Source: Bacteroidota bacterium (GTDB taxonomy: Bacteria; Bacteroidota; Bacteroidia; Chitinophagales; Saprospiraceae). Taken from it: a stretch of 64,000 bases of DNA. The notes under the pieces were generated by a model. The model saw only the letters and a list, made by a program, of their open reading frames with translations. It did not search any database and was not told the DNA's origin. The stretch spans positions 171,741 to 235,740 of the forward strand of contig JAIUPL010000007.1 in the NCBI GenBank assembly GCA_020160935.1, in the 5' to 3' direction. The position numbers and the translations under genes are program-made. Shown here one piece after another: positions 15,496-24,849 of the stretch (position 1 is the stretch's first letter; each line of letters opens with the position of its first letter).

Positions 15496-18400
15496 TTATT
15501 TGATCTGGATCATCTTGCGCGTAGCGCTGTCATTATCCGTTTGCAGGGTGTAGTATAGCACCCCATTGACATTTACCATACTGCGGTCGATCGGGAAAGA
15601 ATTGTATCCTTTGCTGAATTTCCCGCGTTGCAGGTGAATCAGGTGGCCGCCTTCGTCGTAAATGCTCAGGGTAGCCTGGGTATCTTCGGGCAGGTGGAAT
15701 CCGATCACGGTACTGTTCATAAACGGATTCGGCATGTTCTGGTACAATTCGAAACCTACGCCAGTGACCGTTGGGCCATCCTTGCTCTGGAATCTGAATG
15801 CGACATCCAGTTTTTCGCCTTCCACTGTGTAGGCTTCCGCTTTGGTGATGCGGCTGGAAACGCCCAGCATTTTGCTGATTTCGCCCGATTTTTTGGCTCT
15901 GAAACGAAGCGTGAAATGTGCTTCCTCGTTGCCATCCCAACTGGTGGTCAGGGCGCCGTCTTCTGCGAACACAGCGAAATTTTCACTTTTCATGGCATCA
16001 CCCGGTTTGATGTCGATCAGTTCCAGGTCGCCGAAGTTCATGGTAAATTGATACCCTTGCACTTTCTGATCGGCCTTGAATGTCACTTCAAACATTTCAC
16101 CCGCTTTCACCATGCCATTGTTGCTTTGTGTGGAAGGTGCATCCACATCGAATACCAGGGCGCCGCTGCTGCGTTCTTCCGCACTCATCAGAGAGTTGGC
16201 AATCACGGAGTTGTTTACGTCGCCAATTTTGATAGCCACCATACTGTTTTCCACCTGGGTGCCCTGGATGTCCGATACCGTTTTGTTTTCCGGGAAAACA
16301 GACTGGAACGGATTGGCCGGGTTGTCGAATTGGTAGTCGCGGTCGACGAAGCGCCAGGACGTATTGTTCGGCAGGTCTTCGTAAATACCAAGGATCAGTT
16401 TGCGCAATTCAACGATGTCGAAGGTGGTGATCGAGCCGGAGCGGTTGGCGTCGGCAGCAATCATTTTGTACGGCGATCCGAGCGTTTCGAGCCCAAGAAT
16501 GTGTTTGTTGATCAGCACCAGGTCATACGTGGTCACACCATTCAGCGGGTTGTTGTCTTTCGTTGGCGTGAGCGTGTAGTCAGACATTGTGGGTATGGCT
16601 TCCGGGAATTCGAAGTAACCCTGGTCATTGGTCATCACGAACTGATTGAAAGCAGTACCATTGGGCGATTGGCCCGACAGTTCCACATCGCATTCCTCCA
16701 GTCCATAGTCCATTTCCGTTTGCATCACACCTGCTACAGTAGCCTGTGTTTGTCCGCCGCCGCAGTTGTTCAGCGGGTCCTGAATAGTGATGATGGCAGA
16801 ACAGTAGTCGGCATTGCCGGCCTGATCCATCGCCCACAATTCTACAGTTTGAGCGCCTACATCCGAACAGTCGAATGTGATGGAGATAACAGGCTGGCCA
16901 TTGTTGTCGAGCGGGAATTGCTGCGGGCCATCGGCTGTCTGGATACCAAAAATCAGGTTTTCTTCCGGTGTACAGTTATCTACGGCTTGCAGGAGGAAGT
17001 CGCTCGCAAAAAGCGTCACCATTCCTGTCGGCATCAGGGTAACACCCCATCCGCCCTGGCAGAATATAGACGGCGGCTTGCAATCGCGTACCACGATAGT
17101 GTATTCGCACACACTTTCGTTGCCACAACCGTCGCCGACAATCCATTTGATCTTGTGTTTGCCATGCGGCAGTTCGGGCAGCACGTAGTTGCCAGGAGAC
17201 GCGGCAGTGTTCCAGCGTACGCCTGCGGTCAGGCTGCCGTTCACCACAGAGGTTTGCAGGGCAAAGCGGTATTTCTGGTTGGCAGCTACGGCGCGCTCGT
17301 CGAAGTTGCGCACGGTACCACCTGCGAAGTTGGCCGTATTGGCATTGTTGTACCGTACGGTGCCGTCTGCGGGCGGGTTAGTGCTGCTGACAACTGTTTC
17401 CATCGTTCCATCGCCATCGAGGTCGAGGAACAGCAGGTAACGGACGCTCAGGTTGGTACCCGAACACAGGTCGGATGCATTGATATTCAAGTCGGCCGGT
17501 GCTTCGCACAAATCATGTATTTCATTTTGTGTATCGAACCAGTATGATTCGTTCCACAGGGCAGCATTGTTGGTACTATTGTCACAAACCGTATCCGGCG
17601 ATGAAGGGCAGACCATAATAGGTGGTTGATTATCAATCACTTTAATGATTTGTTTGTACTTATAGCACGCGGTGGCGGCGTTCCAGAAACTGCTGTAATC
17701 AGTAGTCTGTGTATCGTTGGCATTGATTTTTACCACCGAGGCTGTCCACGGCGCAGGTGTACCTGGCGCCGACACGATGGGGCCGGTCAGATTGGCCGGT
17801 GCATCGGGTGTTGCGCTGGGGGTCGGGTTAGGTACCGTGGTACACAGGCTTTGCGGCGTGTAACTGCACCAGTTGATCACCGTCCAGGTTCGTTCTATTT
17901 TGTAGCAGGCATCGGGCACTACGGTGAAAATCTGATCCTGGTAGGCTACGCCGAGCAGTTCGCAATCTTCTCCGTAGAAAGTGGGTTCGCCGTAGATGCC
18001 GTTGCCGTTGCAACTGTTGATGACCACATCGTTCGGGAATTTGATACCGAATTTCTGGTCGTATGTAACCGTAATTTTCTGTGTGCAACTGCTGGACAAG
18101 CCGCGGCAGTCGTAGGCACGGAAAGTACGCGTAATGATACCTCTGTTGCAGGTTGTGTCGAACTGGCTGTAGTTGGCCGAGTGCGTCAGACCCTTGTGGT
18201 TCTGGTACACTTTTGTAGAGTCCAGGCAGCAGTTGTCGTACACATTCGGTACGCCGTATGCCCACAGGCTCGGGTCGAAGTTTTCACAACTAACCGTCAC
18301 ATTCAGCGGCGGCTCACAAATCGGCTTGATCTTGTCCTGTACTTCTACCTGGATGGTACATTCATTGAAAATCGGTGTTCCATCGGGGTAGTGGCTGATA

Positions 18401-21400
18401 TTACCCAGCGCATCTACCTGATACACCCTCAGAATGACATCCTGTACGGTACCTACTTCACAGCAGTAGAATTTGATCGAATCGTTTTCTGCTGTAGCGA
18501 TATCGTATTCACATTCGTTCAGGCCGGTGATGCAACTGCTGTATGGCGGCACACGGCGTATGGTGAAGGTGACGTCGCCACAGTTGTCGTACGAACCCTG
18601 ATCGAAATTGGCTGCAGGAACAACTGCCACGCCGGCAAAATCGCACCCATTGTTCAGTGTGTAGCAGTCACTTGGATCATCGATACCGATGGCTACGATG
18701 GTGTACTGTGTGCACGAAGGAATCGGTGGCGCATAGTCGTTCACAGTCAGTTCGAAGGAACAGGAACTCTGATTACCGCAGTTGTCCAGGGCAAAATAGG
18801 TCACATAGTGCGTACCCACGGGCAGGCAGGGCGTATTGCCGAACACAGCCAGTGTATCGCGATCTCCGGTGTTGTTGCCGGGGAAATTATTGAGTGTTCC
18901 ACTCAATACGATGGTGTTCACGATATTTTGAGTGGCAGGGTCTACTACTTCAATTTCCGCTCTGACACTGGTAATTCTCGAGCATCCGTCGTCCACAATG
19001 ACATCGGGGAGGTTGACGGTGCCGCAGCAGGAAAACGGGTCGGTTGTGACCGAAATATCCGCCGGGCAATCGATTGTCGGGCCTGTTAGGTCGCGCACCC
19101 TGATATATTGCGTATGCGTGATGATGTTGTTGGAGCACACATCGGTAGCCGTCCAGGTTCGGGTAATATTATAGGAGCCGTCGCACAAGGTAGCCACCAC
19201 ATCGATATGATTGAACGTGGCGAGGTTGCCCGGGGGCAGGTCGAAAATGGTCGGATTTCCTTGTAATCCCTGGCTTTCAATCCACTCCGGCGTCGGGTAG
19301 GCGCCTGTGATGCAACTGAATGCCGGCTCCTCAAAATCATCGTAGTTCGGCGGGAACATGAAATCTTCCAGTTCTACCGGGCGCAGCAATTTAATATTTT
19401 GCACACAGGAGGTGCTGTTACCACTTTGGTCTACAGCGGTCCAGGTACGCATAACGATGGCAGACAGGCCAGTTTCGCATGGTTGCGGTGTTGTCCAGTC
19501 GGTATAACTCAGGGTTACGTCGCTGCAATAGTCGATAACGCCTGCAGGAGCCAGGTATTTATTGTTGGGCAATGCCACGAGTGGCGGCAAGGTCAGTTCG
19601 TTGGGGAAGCCGACCGTGAAATTGCCGTTCATGCGAACGTACAGGTTGATCAGTTCTATTTTGGAAATATCGTTGCCTGCATTGGTATCATTGATCCTCA
19701 AAATCCAGTTACCATTGGCAGGCTGGTTGTCAAAACTGCTGAACGAACCCGCGCCATTGGGAATACGAACGCGAATGTTTGTCGTCAACGCTGGGCAGGT
19801 CATCGTATTGGCGCCTTCGTCGTCGAAGCGGGCCCAGATTGTGCTGGCGCCACAGCCGCTTACATTATCCCATACTTTTACAACCGTGCCGGAAGGGCTT
19901 TCCAGTTCGATGTCGAGGTTGCCGAAAAATGCATCCTGCGATATTTTCAAACCCAGGTCTACGTCTTTTACGATCGCGCCATCAGGGCCGGAAACCGGAA
20001 TGGTGAAACTTCTGGTCTGAAAATCCACCACATTTACAGGCAGTTCGGTGATCGAGAAGCGAATCGTTGCTTCCGTTTCCTGAACGAAAGTAGGTGTCAG
20101 CGGGTAGTTAGCAGGTACTGTGACGGTGTTGCATTCCAACACAGGTGGAACGTTGTCAAAAACTTTTACATCACCATAACATTTGTTGGTAGTGATCGGA
20201 TCTGTCACCCGTACGCGGTATGTTTTGCCAATATCAGCGGCGCCTACTACGGCAGGCACCCATGGGCCGTTGCCAAATGGAGGCACTTTGTCGAGTTCGA
20301 CAATATAGTTATCATAGCAGCCGTATGGGCCGCCTTCCAGCACCTGGTCGGCCAGGATGACATCCGAACAACCTTCTCCGAGTGAAAAGTGAACGAGGTC
20401 GTTGCAGACAAGGCCGGTAATCGGATTGGGGAATGGCGCTACCGTTACTTTGAAAGAACAGTCGGCCGGATTGTTGTTGGCATCTACACAGTGGAATGTA
20501 TTAATCGTTTCACCCACCGGATAAGGCTGATTGGGCGCGATACCGGCCATTTGTTGTGGCACGCTCACAACTTCCTTGAAATATCCAACAGAGCCGTTGT
20601 AGGAACGGTCGGCGAAAGTAGTGCCGAACGCATACTGTTTTCCTGCGCCCGGGTTGGACGACACGCGCAAGGTACCGTCGTCGACCTGGCGGTTGCCTTC
20701 CGTGTAATTGAGTGGAGCGCCGCTGGTGCTGGTCAGGTAAATACCTTTCGACTGGCCAGGGTTGAGCACGATACTGAAACCGGTAATGGGGGTGCCTGTG
20801 CCTGGAGAAGCCGAAGTGACGGTGCGGGTTCCGGCAAGTGTCCAGGCCGCCGGGTTGTTGGCATTGCTTTGCCACGAACCAGAGGCGGTGGTATAATACA
20901 CTTCCATTTGCCAGGTACCTACATTGATAGAAGGCGAGAAGTTGGTGATGGTCAGTTTGGTATTGCCGATGTTTTTTACGTCGAACATCACACCCGCCTG
21001 GGAGTTGTTGAAGTCGATCGGGTGCGAAACGGTACCACTGGCAGTGTATGGGCAGTTGTCGGTGCAGGTAACGGAATAACTGTAGTTGACGGTGCATTCT
21101 CCCGGTTCGAGCGTGAGTGTCACGTCGCCTGGGCAATTGAGTTCCGGAGAAGTATTGTCCGTTACGGTAATCGTCTGGTTGTCGGATGAGATGACGCCGT
21201 TGCCGCATGGGTCGACGAGTTCCCAGGTAATGATATTGGTTCCGACAGGTGTTGGAATGGTGGTAAAGCCTGCATTGTTGACAATAACGGCGGCGCCGCC
21301 GTTGATACGGTACTGCAACTGGTAACCTGCATTGCAATTGTCGACAGAAAATGTAGGCAACTGGGTGGTTACATTGGCAAAACAACTGGTGTTACCCGGG

Positions 21401-21981
21401 CCGGTGAAGGCGCTCAGGTTGCCAGGTGCATCAAGGACGCAGGAGATTTTTGGTATCTGACGCACGATTGCCGACCAACCCGGAAACTGGGTGGCCGCAT
21501 CGGAAATCAACTGAAAAGTAAGGCCTTCGCTGGCATTGGCCCCCACGGCTGCGATGCCGGTGTTGGCAGTAATGGTGCCGGGGGTACTGATCCAGTTGCC
21601 GGGAGTAAAGTTGTTGAAGGTGCCGTTGCCGGTACCGTTCACCTGATTCATCCCCACGGTATTGCTGTTGAAAATATAGAAAGCATCCCAGTTCCCTTCC
21701 ACAGAAAAAGATGTAAAAGACACCTGTATTTTGTGGGTAGCAGGGTTGGAGGGCAAAAAGGTCACATTTGAATTGCCGTTAGGGCTGTAAGAGTTGGCCT
21801 GGCCGCCACTGTCAAAAAAATTGAAGTAACAGTTGCCGGGTGGATTGAGGGTGAATGGACTGCCTACTGTGCCGCCGTTGGCAGCCATATTTACATTCGC
21901 TTGGGCGTGTAGTTGAATCCCTACCCACATTGATGCTACAATGAGCATCAGGTATTTCCTATAAAAGTTGCTCTTTTTCAT
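15496..21981 (-). CDS. Giant T9SS-secreted multidomain adhesin (2161 aa)
   Basis: A signal peptide (about 1-26, LMLIVASMWVGIQLHAQ) precedes a CUB-like beta domain (about 30-170). A long series of Cys-rich HYR/Ig-like modules follows, recognisable by repeated TDNTSPELNCP, CSFKVTV and DNCG-type motifs. A P/Homo-B proprotein-convertase-like domain (about 645-790, DVDLGLKISQDAFFGNLDIEL) is embedded among them. Near 1810-1865 a dockerin-like pair appears (TYDLVLINKHILGLE, then FDIVELRKLILG). The last 85 residues form a T9SS type A sorting domain (YQNMPNPFMNSTVIGF ... KMIQIK). It is probably exported across the outer membrane and anchored at the surface as an adhesin. Very long HYR proteins of this kind are frequent in Saprospiria. 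Confidence 0.92.
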   Translation of the reverse strand: MKKSNFYRKYLMLIVASMWVGIQLHAQANVNMAANGGTVGSPFTLNPPGNCYFNFFDSGGQANSYSPNGNSNVTFLPSNPATHKIQVSFTSFSVEGNWDAFYIFNSNTVGMNQVNGTGNGTFNNFTPGNWISTPGTITANTGIAAVGANASEGLTFQLISDAATQFPGWSAIVRQIPKISCVLDAPGNLSAFTGPGNTSCFANVTTQLPTFSVDNCNAGYQLQYRINGGAAVIVNNAGFTTIPTPVGTNIITWELVDPCGNGVISSDNQTITVTDNTSPELNCPGDVTLTLEPGECTVNYSYSVTCTDNCPYTASGTVSHPIDFNNSQAGVMFDVKNIGNTKLTITNFSPSINVGTWQMEVYYTTASGSWQSNANNPAAWTLAGTRTVTSASPGTGTPITGFSIVLNPGQSKGIYLTSTSGAPLNYTEGNRQVDDGTLRVSSNPGAGKQYAFGTTFADRSYNGSVGYFKEVVSVPQQMAGIAPNQPYPVGETINTFHCVDANNNPADCSFKVTVAPFPNPITGLVCNDLVHFSLGEGCSDVILADQVLEGGPYGCYDNYIVELDKVPPFGNGPWVPAVVGAADIGKTYRVRVTDPITTNKCYGDVKVFDNVPPVLECNTVTVPANYPLTPTFVQETEATIRFSITELPVNVVDFQTRSFTIPVSGPDGAIVKDVDLGLKISQDAFFGNLDIELESPSGTVVKVWDNVSGCGASTIWARFDDEGANTMTCPALTTNIRVRIPNGAGSFSSFDNQPANGNWILRINDTNAGNDISKIELINLYVRMNGNFTVGFPNELTLPPLVALPNNKYLAPAGVIDYCSDVTLSYTDWTTPQPCETGLSAIVMRTWTAVDQSGNSTSCVQNIKLLRPVELEDFMFPPNYDDFEEPAFSCITGAYPTPEWIESQGLQGNPTIFDLPPGNLATFNHIDVVATLCDGSYNITRTWTATDVCSNNIITHTQYIRVRDLTGPTIDCPADISVTTDPFSCCGTVNLPDVIVDDGCSRITSVRAEIEVVDPATQNIVNTIVLSGTLNNFPGNNTGDRDTLAVFGNTPCLPVGTHYVTYFALDNCGNQSSCSFELTVNDYAPPIPSCTQYTIVAIGIDDPSDCYTLNNGCDFAGVAVVPAANFDQGSYDNCGDVTFTIRRVPPYSSCITGLNECEYDIATAENDSIKFYCCEVGTVQDVILRVYQVDALGNISHYPDGTPIFNECTIQVEVQDKIKPICEPPLNVTVSCENFDPSLWAYGVPNVYDNCCLDSTKVYQNHKGLTHSANYSQFDTTCNRGIITRTFRAYDCRGLSSSCTQKITVTYDQKFGIKFPNDVVINSCNGNGIYGEPTFYGEDCELLGVAYQDQIFTVVPDACYKIERTWTVINWCSYTPQSLCTTVPNPTPSATPDAPANLTGPIVSAPGTPAPWTASVVKINANDTQTTDYSSFWNAATACYKYKQIIKVIDNQPPIMVCPSSPDTVCDNSTNNAALWNESYWFDTQNEIHDLCEAPADLNINASDLCSGTNLSVRYLLFLDLDGDGTMETVVSSTNPPADGTVRYNNANTANFAGGTVRNFDERAVAANQKYRFALQTSVVNGSLTAGVRWNTAASPGNYVLPELPHGKHKIKWIVGDGCGNESVCEYTIVVRDCKPPSIFCQGGWGVTLMPTGMVTLFASDFLLQAVDNCTPEENLIFGIQTADGPQQFPLDNNGQPVISITFDCSDVGAQTVELWAMDQAGNADYCSAIITIQDPLNNCGGGQTQATVAGVMQTEMDYGLEECDVELSGQSPNGTAFNQFVMTNDQGYFEFPEAIPTMSDYTLTPTKDNNPLNGVTTYDLVLINKHILGLETLGSPYKMIAADANRSGSITTFDIVELRKLILGIYEDLPNNTSWRFVDRDYQFDNPANPFQSVFPENKTVSDIQGTQVENSMVAIKIGDVNNSVIANSLMSAEERSSGALVFDVDAPSTQSNNGMVKAGEMFEVTFKADQKVQGYQFTMNFGDLELIDIKPGDAMKSENFAVFAEDGALTTSWDGNEEAHFTLRFRAKKSGEISKMLGVSSRITKAEAYTVEGEKLDVAFRFQSKDGPTVTGVGFELYQNMPNPFMNSTVIGFHLPEDTQATLSIYDEGGHLIHLQRGKFSKGYNSFPIDRSMVNVNGVLYYTLQTDNDSATRKMIQIK

Positions 21982-22126
21982 AAGAGGATGATTGTTGAAA
22001 ATAAAAAGTGCGGATTATGCGCGCGGCACAAACGGCCTTGCGGGCGATGTCCGATCATAGCCATTCGGACACCTCCAGTGAGATGTGTTGTGTATAAGTA
22101 TCCAATTGCAAAAAGGGTCTGCTGGA

Positions 22127-22555
22127 TTAGTTCGTAAGTGTCACGCGTGCTTCCTCGCGCAAGGCGCGCAGCACGATCTTGGATGTGTAGGTTGCTTCTT
22201 TTGAAAAGCCGAGGGTGGCGGCAGCCGGCAAGCCCAGGTCGAGCGATTCGGCCACGGTGGCGCCCCGGTCAATTTCCTGAATAATGGCCTTGAAATAGGA
22301 TACCCGCCTGATCGTATTGTCGTACAAGGGCGTTCCTTCCGTGATGCCTGGAATTTGCTGGTTGAGCATGGTCACCTGGCTTTTCAACAAAGCAATAGCA
22401 TCGGATGGCGATTTCCAGGAATAAGCCTGGGCTTGGGGCTCCGATTGCGGAATCTGAGCCAGGCATTGGTTTGCGAATGCCAGCATGCCTGTCAGAAGCA
22501 AGGCAAAGCGGAGCGACATCAACCAATGACAGCCGTTTTGATACATTTTTTTCAT
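22127..22555 (-). CDS. Small secreted protein of unknown function
   Basis: The 142-residue protein has an N-terminal signal peptide (about 1-34, LRFALLLTGMLAFANQCLAQ) and then a mature helical part of about 108 residues with no known motif. It lies upstream of the giant adhesin gene on the same strand (gap 145 bases) and may be co-expressed with it. Family not recognised. Confidence 0.7.
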   Translation of the reverse strand: MKKMYQNGCHWLMSLRFALLLTGMLAFANQCLAQIPQSEPQAQAYSWKSPSDAIALLKSQVTMLNQQIPGITEGTPLYDNTIRRVSYFKAIIQEIDRGATVAESLDLGLPAAATLGFSKEATYTSKIVLRALREEARVTLTN

Positions 22556-22584
22556 GAGAAAAATGCGTTTAGTGAATGAATACT

Positions 22585-22731
22585 TTACATTAATACGTCC
22601 TCGGTTATAGTGTATCCTGAACCGAAGAGGCGGGAGGGGGATGATGAAAAATGATGGTTTCCGGAGCGGGCGAACCCTGTATCATGATGGCCACTGCAAG
22701 TGGCTGCGATTTGTTTTTCTGACTTTTTCAT
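22585..22731 (-). CDS. Possible 48-residue small protein
   Basis: An ATG at 22731 opens 48 codons ending TAA at 22585, 29 bases ahead of the next gene on the same strand. The product begins MKKSEKQIAATCSGHH, is rich in His, Ser and Gly, and has one Cys. There is no signal peptide or homologue that I recognise. It could be a leader or a small secreted peptide, or chance. Confidence 0.3.
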   Translation of the reverse strand: MKKSEKQIAATCSGHHDTGFARSGNHHFSSSPSRLFGSGYTITEDVLM

Positions 22732-22774
22732 AAGATTATTTTGTTGATTATGAACAGTTAATCTTTTAGGTTTC

Positions 22775-22809
22775 CATGCCCTCTCCCTGCTTTCAGGGAG
22801 AGAGGCATG
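22775..22809. terminator. Strong hairpin between two minus-strand genes
   Basis: CATGCC-CTCTCCCTG pairs with CAGGGAGAGAGGCATG across a 4-base loop, with one bulged base. It lies downstream of the 23028-23495 gene. There is no T-run, so intrinsic termination is uncertain. Confidence 0.45.
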
Positions 22810-22873
22810 GTCCCTATATGCTTCATAGTGTTGGCCAAATGGCCGTGATGATGGAGATTAAAATGGATGATCT

Positions 22874-23036
22874 AGTGAGTGGTGAGTGGTGAGTAGTGAG
22901 TGGTGAGTGGTGAGTAGTGAGTAGTGAGTGGTGAGTAGTGAGTGGTGAGTAAGAATTTGAACATTCACCACCTACTCACTACTCACTACTGACTACTCAC
23001 TACTGACTACTCACTACTGACTACTCACTACTCACC
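22874..23036. repeat. GTGAGTA/GTGAGTG heptamer hairpin
   Basis: The left arm has about twelve GTGAGTG/GTGAGTA units. The right arm, starting near 22972, has complementary CACTACT/TACTCAC units plus variant TGACTAC units. The right arm overlaps the end of the next gene: its last codons and stop read GGT GAG TAG inside the array. Confidence 0.9.
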
Positions 23037-23495
23037 AAACCGGATCCTGTACCGGCCATCCAGTTCTTCCACTTTGTACTGGCCTGGCTGGAGGGTGTAA
23101 AATTTGAGGCCTATCGTTCGCGCTATATCCAGCGGGATTTTGCAAGGCTCCTGGAGCACGAGTACGCCGTGCCGCAAATGGGTTTTCCAGATGTGTACGC
23201 AGAGCAGTTCGCGGGCAAAAACCATAGAGAGGCTCCTTCCATGCTCTCCACTGATCAGTAATGCCTTGGCGTGTTTGCATTCACGGCGGGCGCCATCAAC
23301 AGGCGTATTTCCCTTGCGTGCTGTAATTTTGCAAATGCCTGTTCCGCGGCAATCATTACTTGGCGACCCAAACACTACATCGCAACTCATCGATTTTTCC
23401 GTGGCGGTTTCACGCACCGGCTGCAACAGGTTCCCGAACGGATCGTATAGCCTGCCCGTCCCGGGGACCGATTGATACGTAGAATAGTTTTTCAT
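23028..23495 (-). CDS. Cysteine-containing protein of unknown function (155 aa)
   Basis: The start is set at the ATG at 23495 (MKNYSTYQSVPGTGRLYDPFG). The 22 codons upstream are in frame but unlikely. The middle carries a Cys-rich motif (CDVVFGSPSNDCRGTGICKI) and another Cys pair downstream. There is no signal peptide or membrane segment. I recall similar short proteins in Saprospiria genomes but no assigned function. The stop codon is made by the adjacent GTGAGTA array, so the last residues may have been shaped by the repeat. Confidence 0.65.
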   Translation of the reverse strand: MKNYSTYQSVPGTGRLYDPFGNLLQPVRETATEKSMSCDVVFGSPSNDCRGTGICKITARKGNTPVDGARRECKHAKALLISGEHGRSLSMVFARELLCVHIWKTHLRHGVLVLQEPCKIPLDIARTIGLKFYTLQPGQYKVEELDGRYRIRFGE

Positions 23496-23920
23496 AATAT
23501 TGTATGTTTTGAAATGAAGTGCCAGGGCGAATTCTTCTGTGCGAAGTCGCAGTTTATGCACCGATCAGATCGAGGCCGGTGATGCCGGATGTTACATTCT
23601 GGGTGTTGGAAGCGAAGCCGGAGAAGAAGTTCGTATTCATGTCGTGGAAGTGTTTTTTCTTAATTTTTACACTTCAAAGGTCAGGCGGCACGACAGGCTG
23701 TCTAGGGACACGAAACAGGGGTTGGTATCCCGGCTATTTTTACCCGTTTTTTAATATTTTTTACACTAAATAATTGATTGTCAATTTTTTAGATCAATTT
23801 TTTTCAAATAAAAAACGACCTTTCAGGCATTAAAAAAGCCCCTTTCAGGGCCTCTCAGGATCCAATCAGGTAAAATATCAAGGCCTTTTTTTTGAATATC
23901 GGACGGATAGGGGACTTGCG
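23496..23920. other. Gap without a convincing gene
   Basis: Open frames here (for example from 23519) lack protein-like composition or motifs. Around 23830-23855 a short GCCCCTTTCAGGGC hairpin is flanked by an A-run, so a weak terminator would be read on the minus strand, but no minus-strand gene precedes it. Confidence 0.4.
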
Positions 23921-23927
23921 GAGTTAT

Positions 23928-24210
23928 GAGTTATTGTGTGGGATGCTTGGTTTTGTGAGGGTTGAGGTGTTGAGAAGTGGAGGGGATATGGTTGAGGAGT
24001 TGAGATAGTTGAGGGGTTGAGGCCGACAATGCAGCATGACGGCAACAGGCTGCGAAAAACCTAAAAAAAACTCGGGATGACACACTTTTCATTTGTGTTC
24101 CAATAAAAAACAGCCTAATTCAACAGAGACGATGAATCTCAACTCCTCAACTCCTCAACTATCTCAACTCCTCCACTTCTCATCCCTTCCACTTTCTCAA
24201 AACCAAATAT
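23928..24210. repeat. GTTGAG-armed element with conserved core, copy 1
   Basis: Left units (GGTTGAGG, GAGTTGAGATAG) and right units (CTCAACTCCTCAACTATC) flank a core of about 117 bases (24021-24137). The core is nearly identical, in the same orientation, to 56221-56342. It contains ACTCGGGATGACACAC and ATTTGTGTTCCAATAAAAA-type sequence and no open frame. The element ends about 40 bases before the marR gene. Confidence 0.9.
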
Positions 24211-24222
24211 ATTTTTTCCTGT

Positions 24223-24247
24223 TTTAGTGTCGATACACTTAACTTTG
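24223..24247 (+). promoter_or_regulatory. marR promoter with overlapping palindrome
   Basis: TAACTTTG (24240-24247) is an exact TAnnTTTG element five bases before the ATG. It is overlapped by an imperfect palindrome TTTAGTGT-CGAT-ACACTTAA (24223-24242, 7 of 8 arm matches). This is the size and position expected for MarR autorepression. Confidence 0.65.
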
Positions 24248-24251
24248 TGTC

Positions 24252-24707
24252 ATGAAACTGGAACTGGAATTAAAAAACAGCAAGCCCCTCCAATCGCACC
24301 AGCGTGCAACGCTCAATATCATGTTTACAGCCAGTTGGCTGGATTGCATGCTCACCCGTCAATTGCGCCCGTATGGCCTTACAGGCCCGCAATACAACAT
24401 TCTGCGTATCCTGAACGGTAGTTTCCCAAAGGGTTTGTCGGTACTCGACATAAAAAGTCGTATGATCGACCGCAGCAGCAATGTGAGCCGGCTGGTTGAA
24501 AAATTGCGCCTCTCGGGCTTGGTAGAACGCGTGGCCAATACGGAAGACCGCCGGATGGTGATTGTTTCCGTTTCTGAAGCAGGCAAAAAACTGCTTTCCG
24601 ATATTGAAAATGCCAACTTCATCAACGGCCCCGGCGCTCCGGGCGGCAAACTCAGTGAAGGAGAAGCGCTCGAACTGGCACACTTGTTGGATAAATTCCG
24701 CGAGTGA
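24252..24707 (+). CDS. MarR-family transcriptional regulator
   Basis: The 151-residue protein has a winged-helix core (about 40-110). The wing carries the family signature VERVANTEDRRMVIVSVSEAG, where the D-R pair is conserved. Recognition-helix residues lie around DRSSNVSRLVEKLRLSGLV. It is probably a dimeric, ligand-responsive repressor. The esterase gene follows on the same strand but appears to have its own -7 element, so the regulator may control itself and nearby genes. Target genes are not certain. Confidence 0.92.
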   Translation: MKLELELKNSKPLQSHQRATLNIMFTASWLDCMLTRQLRPYGLTGPQYNILRILNGSFPKGLSVLDIKSRMIDRSSNVSRLVEKLRLSGLVERVANTEDRRMVIVSVSEAGKKLLSDIENANFINGPGAPGGKLSEGEALELAHLLDKFRE

Positions 24708-24729
24708 TACCACGCACAGTGCCATTGGT

Positions 24730-24737
24730 TATCTTTG
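24730..24737 (+). promoter_or_regulatory. TAnnTTTG element upstream of the esterase gene
   Basis: TATCTTTG matches the -7 consensus and lies 112 bases before the esterase ATG. Confidence 0.45.
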
Positions 24738-24849
24738 CGCACCGAATAACCTGAATGTGCTGCCACTCCTACATTTTGCCGGTATTTTTTGATTTTTACT
24801 GCACCAATCTGTCTGCCTGTACGTCGCTGACGACGCAGATCATTGCTAT

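Noticed and set aside
22874..23036. Heptamer arrays as a CRISPR or satellite artefact
   Set aside because: There are no spacers; units differ from locus to locus, arms are inverted and array ends coincide with stop codons, which neither a CRISPR nor a random satellite explains.
23519..23773. 84-codon frame with hydrophobic stretch
   Set aside because: The composition looks like translated AT-rich intergenic DNA; no start context and no motif.
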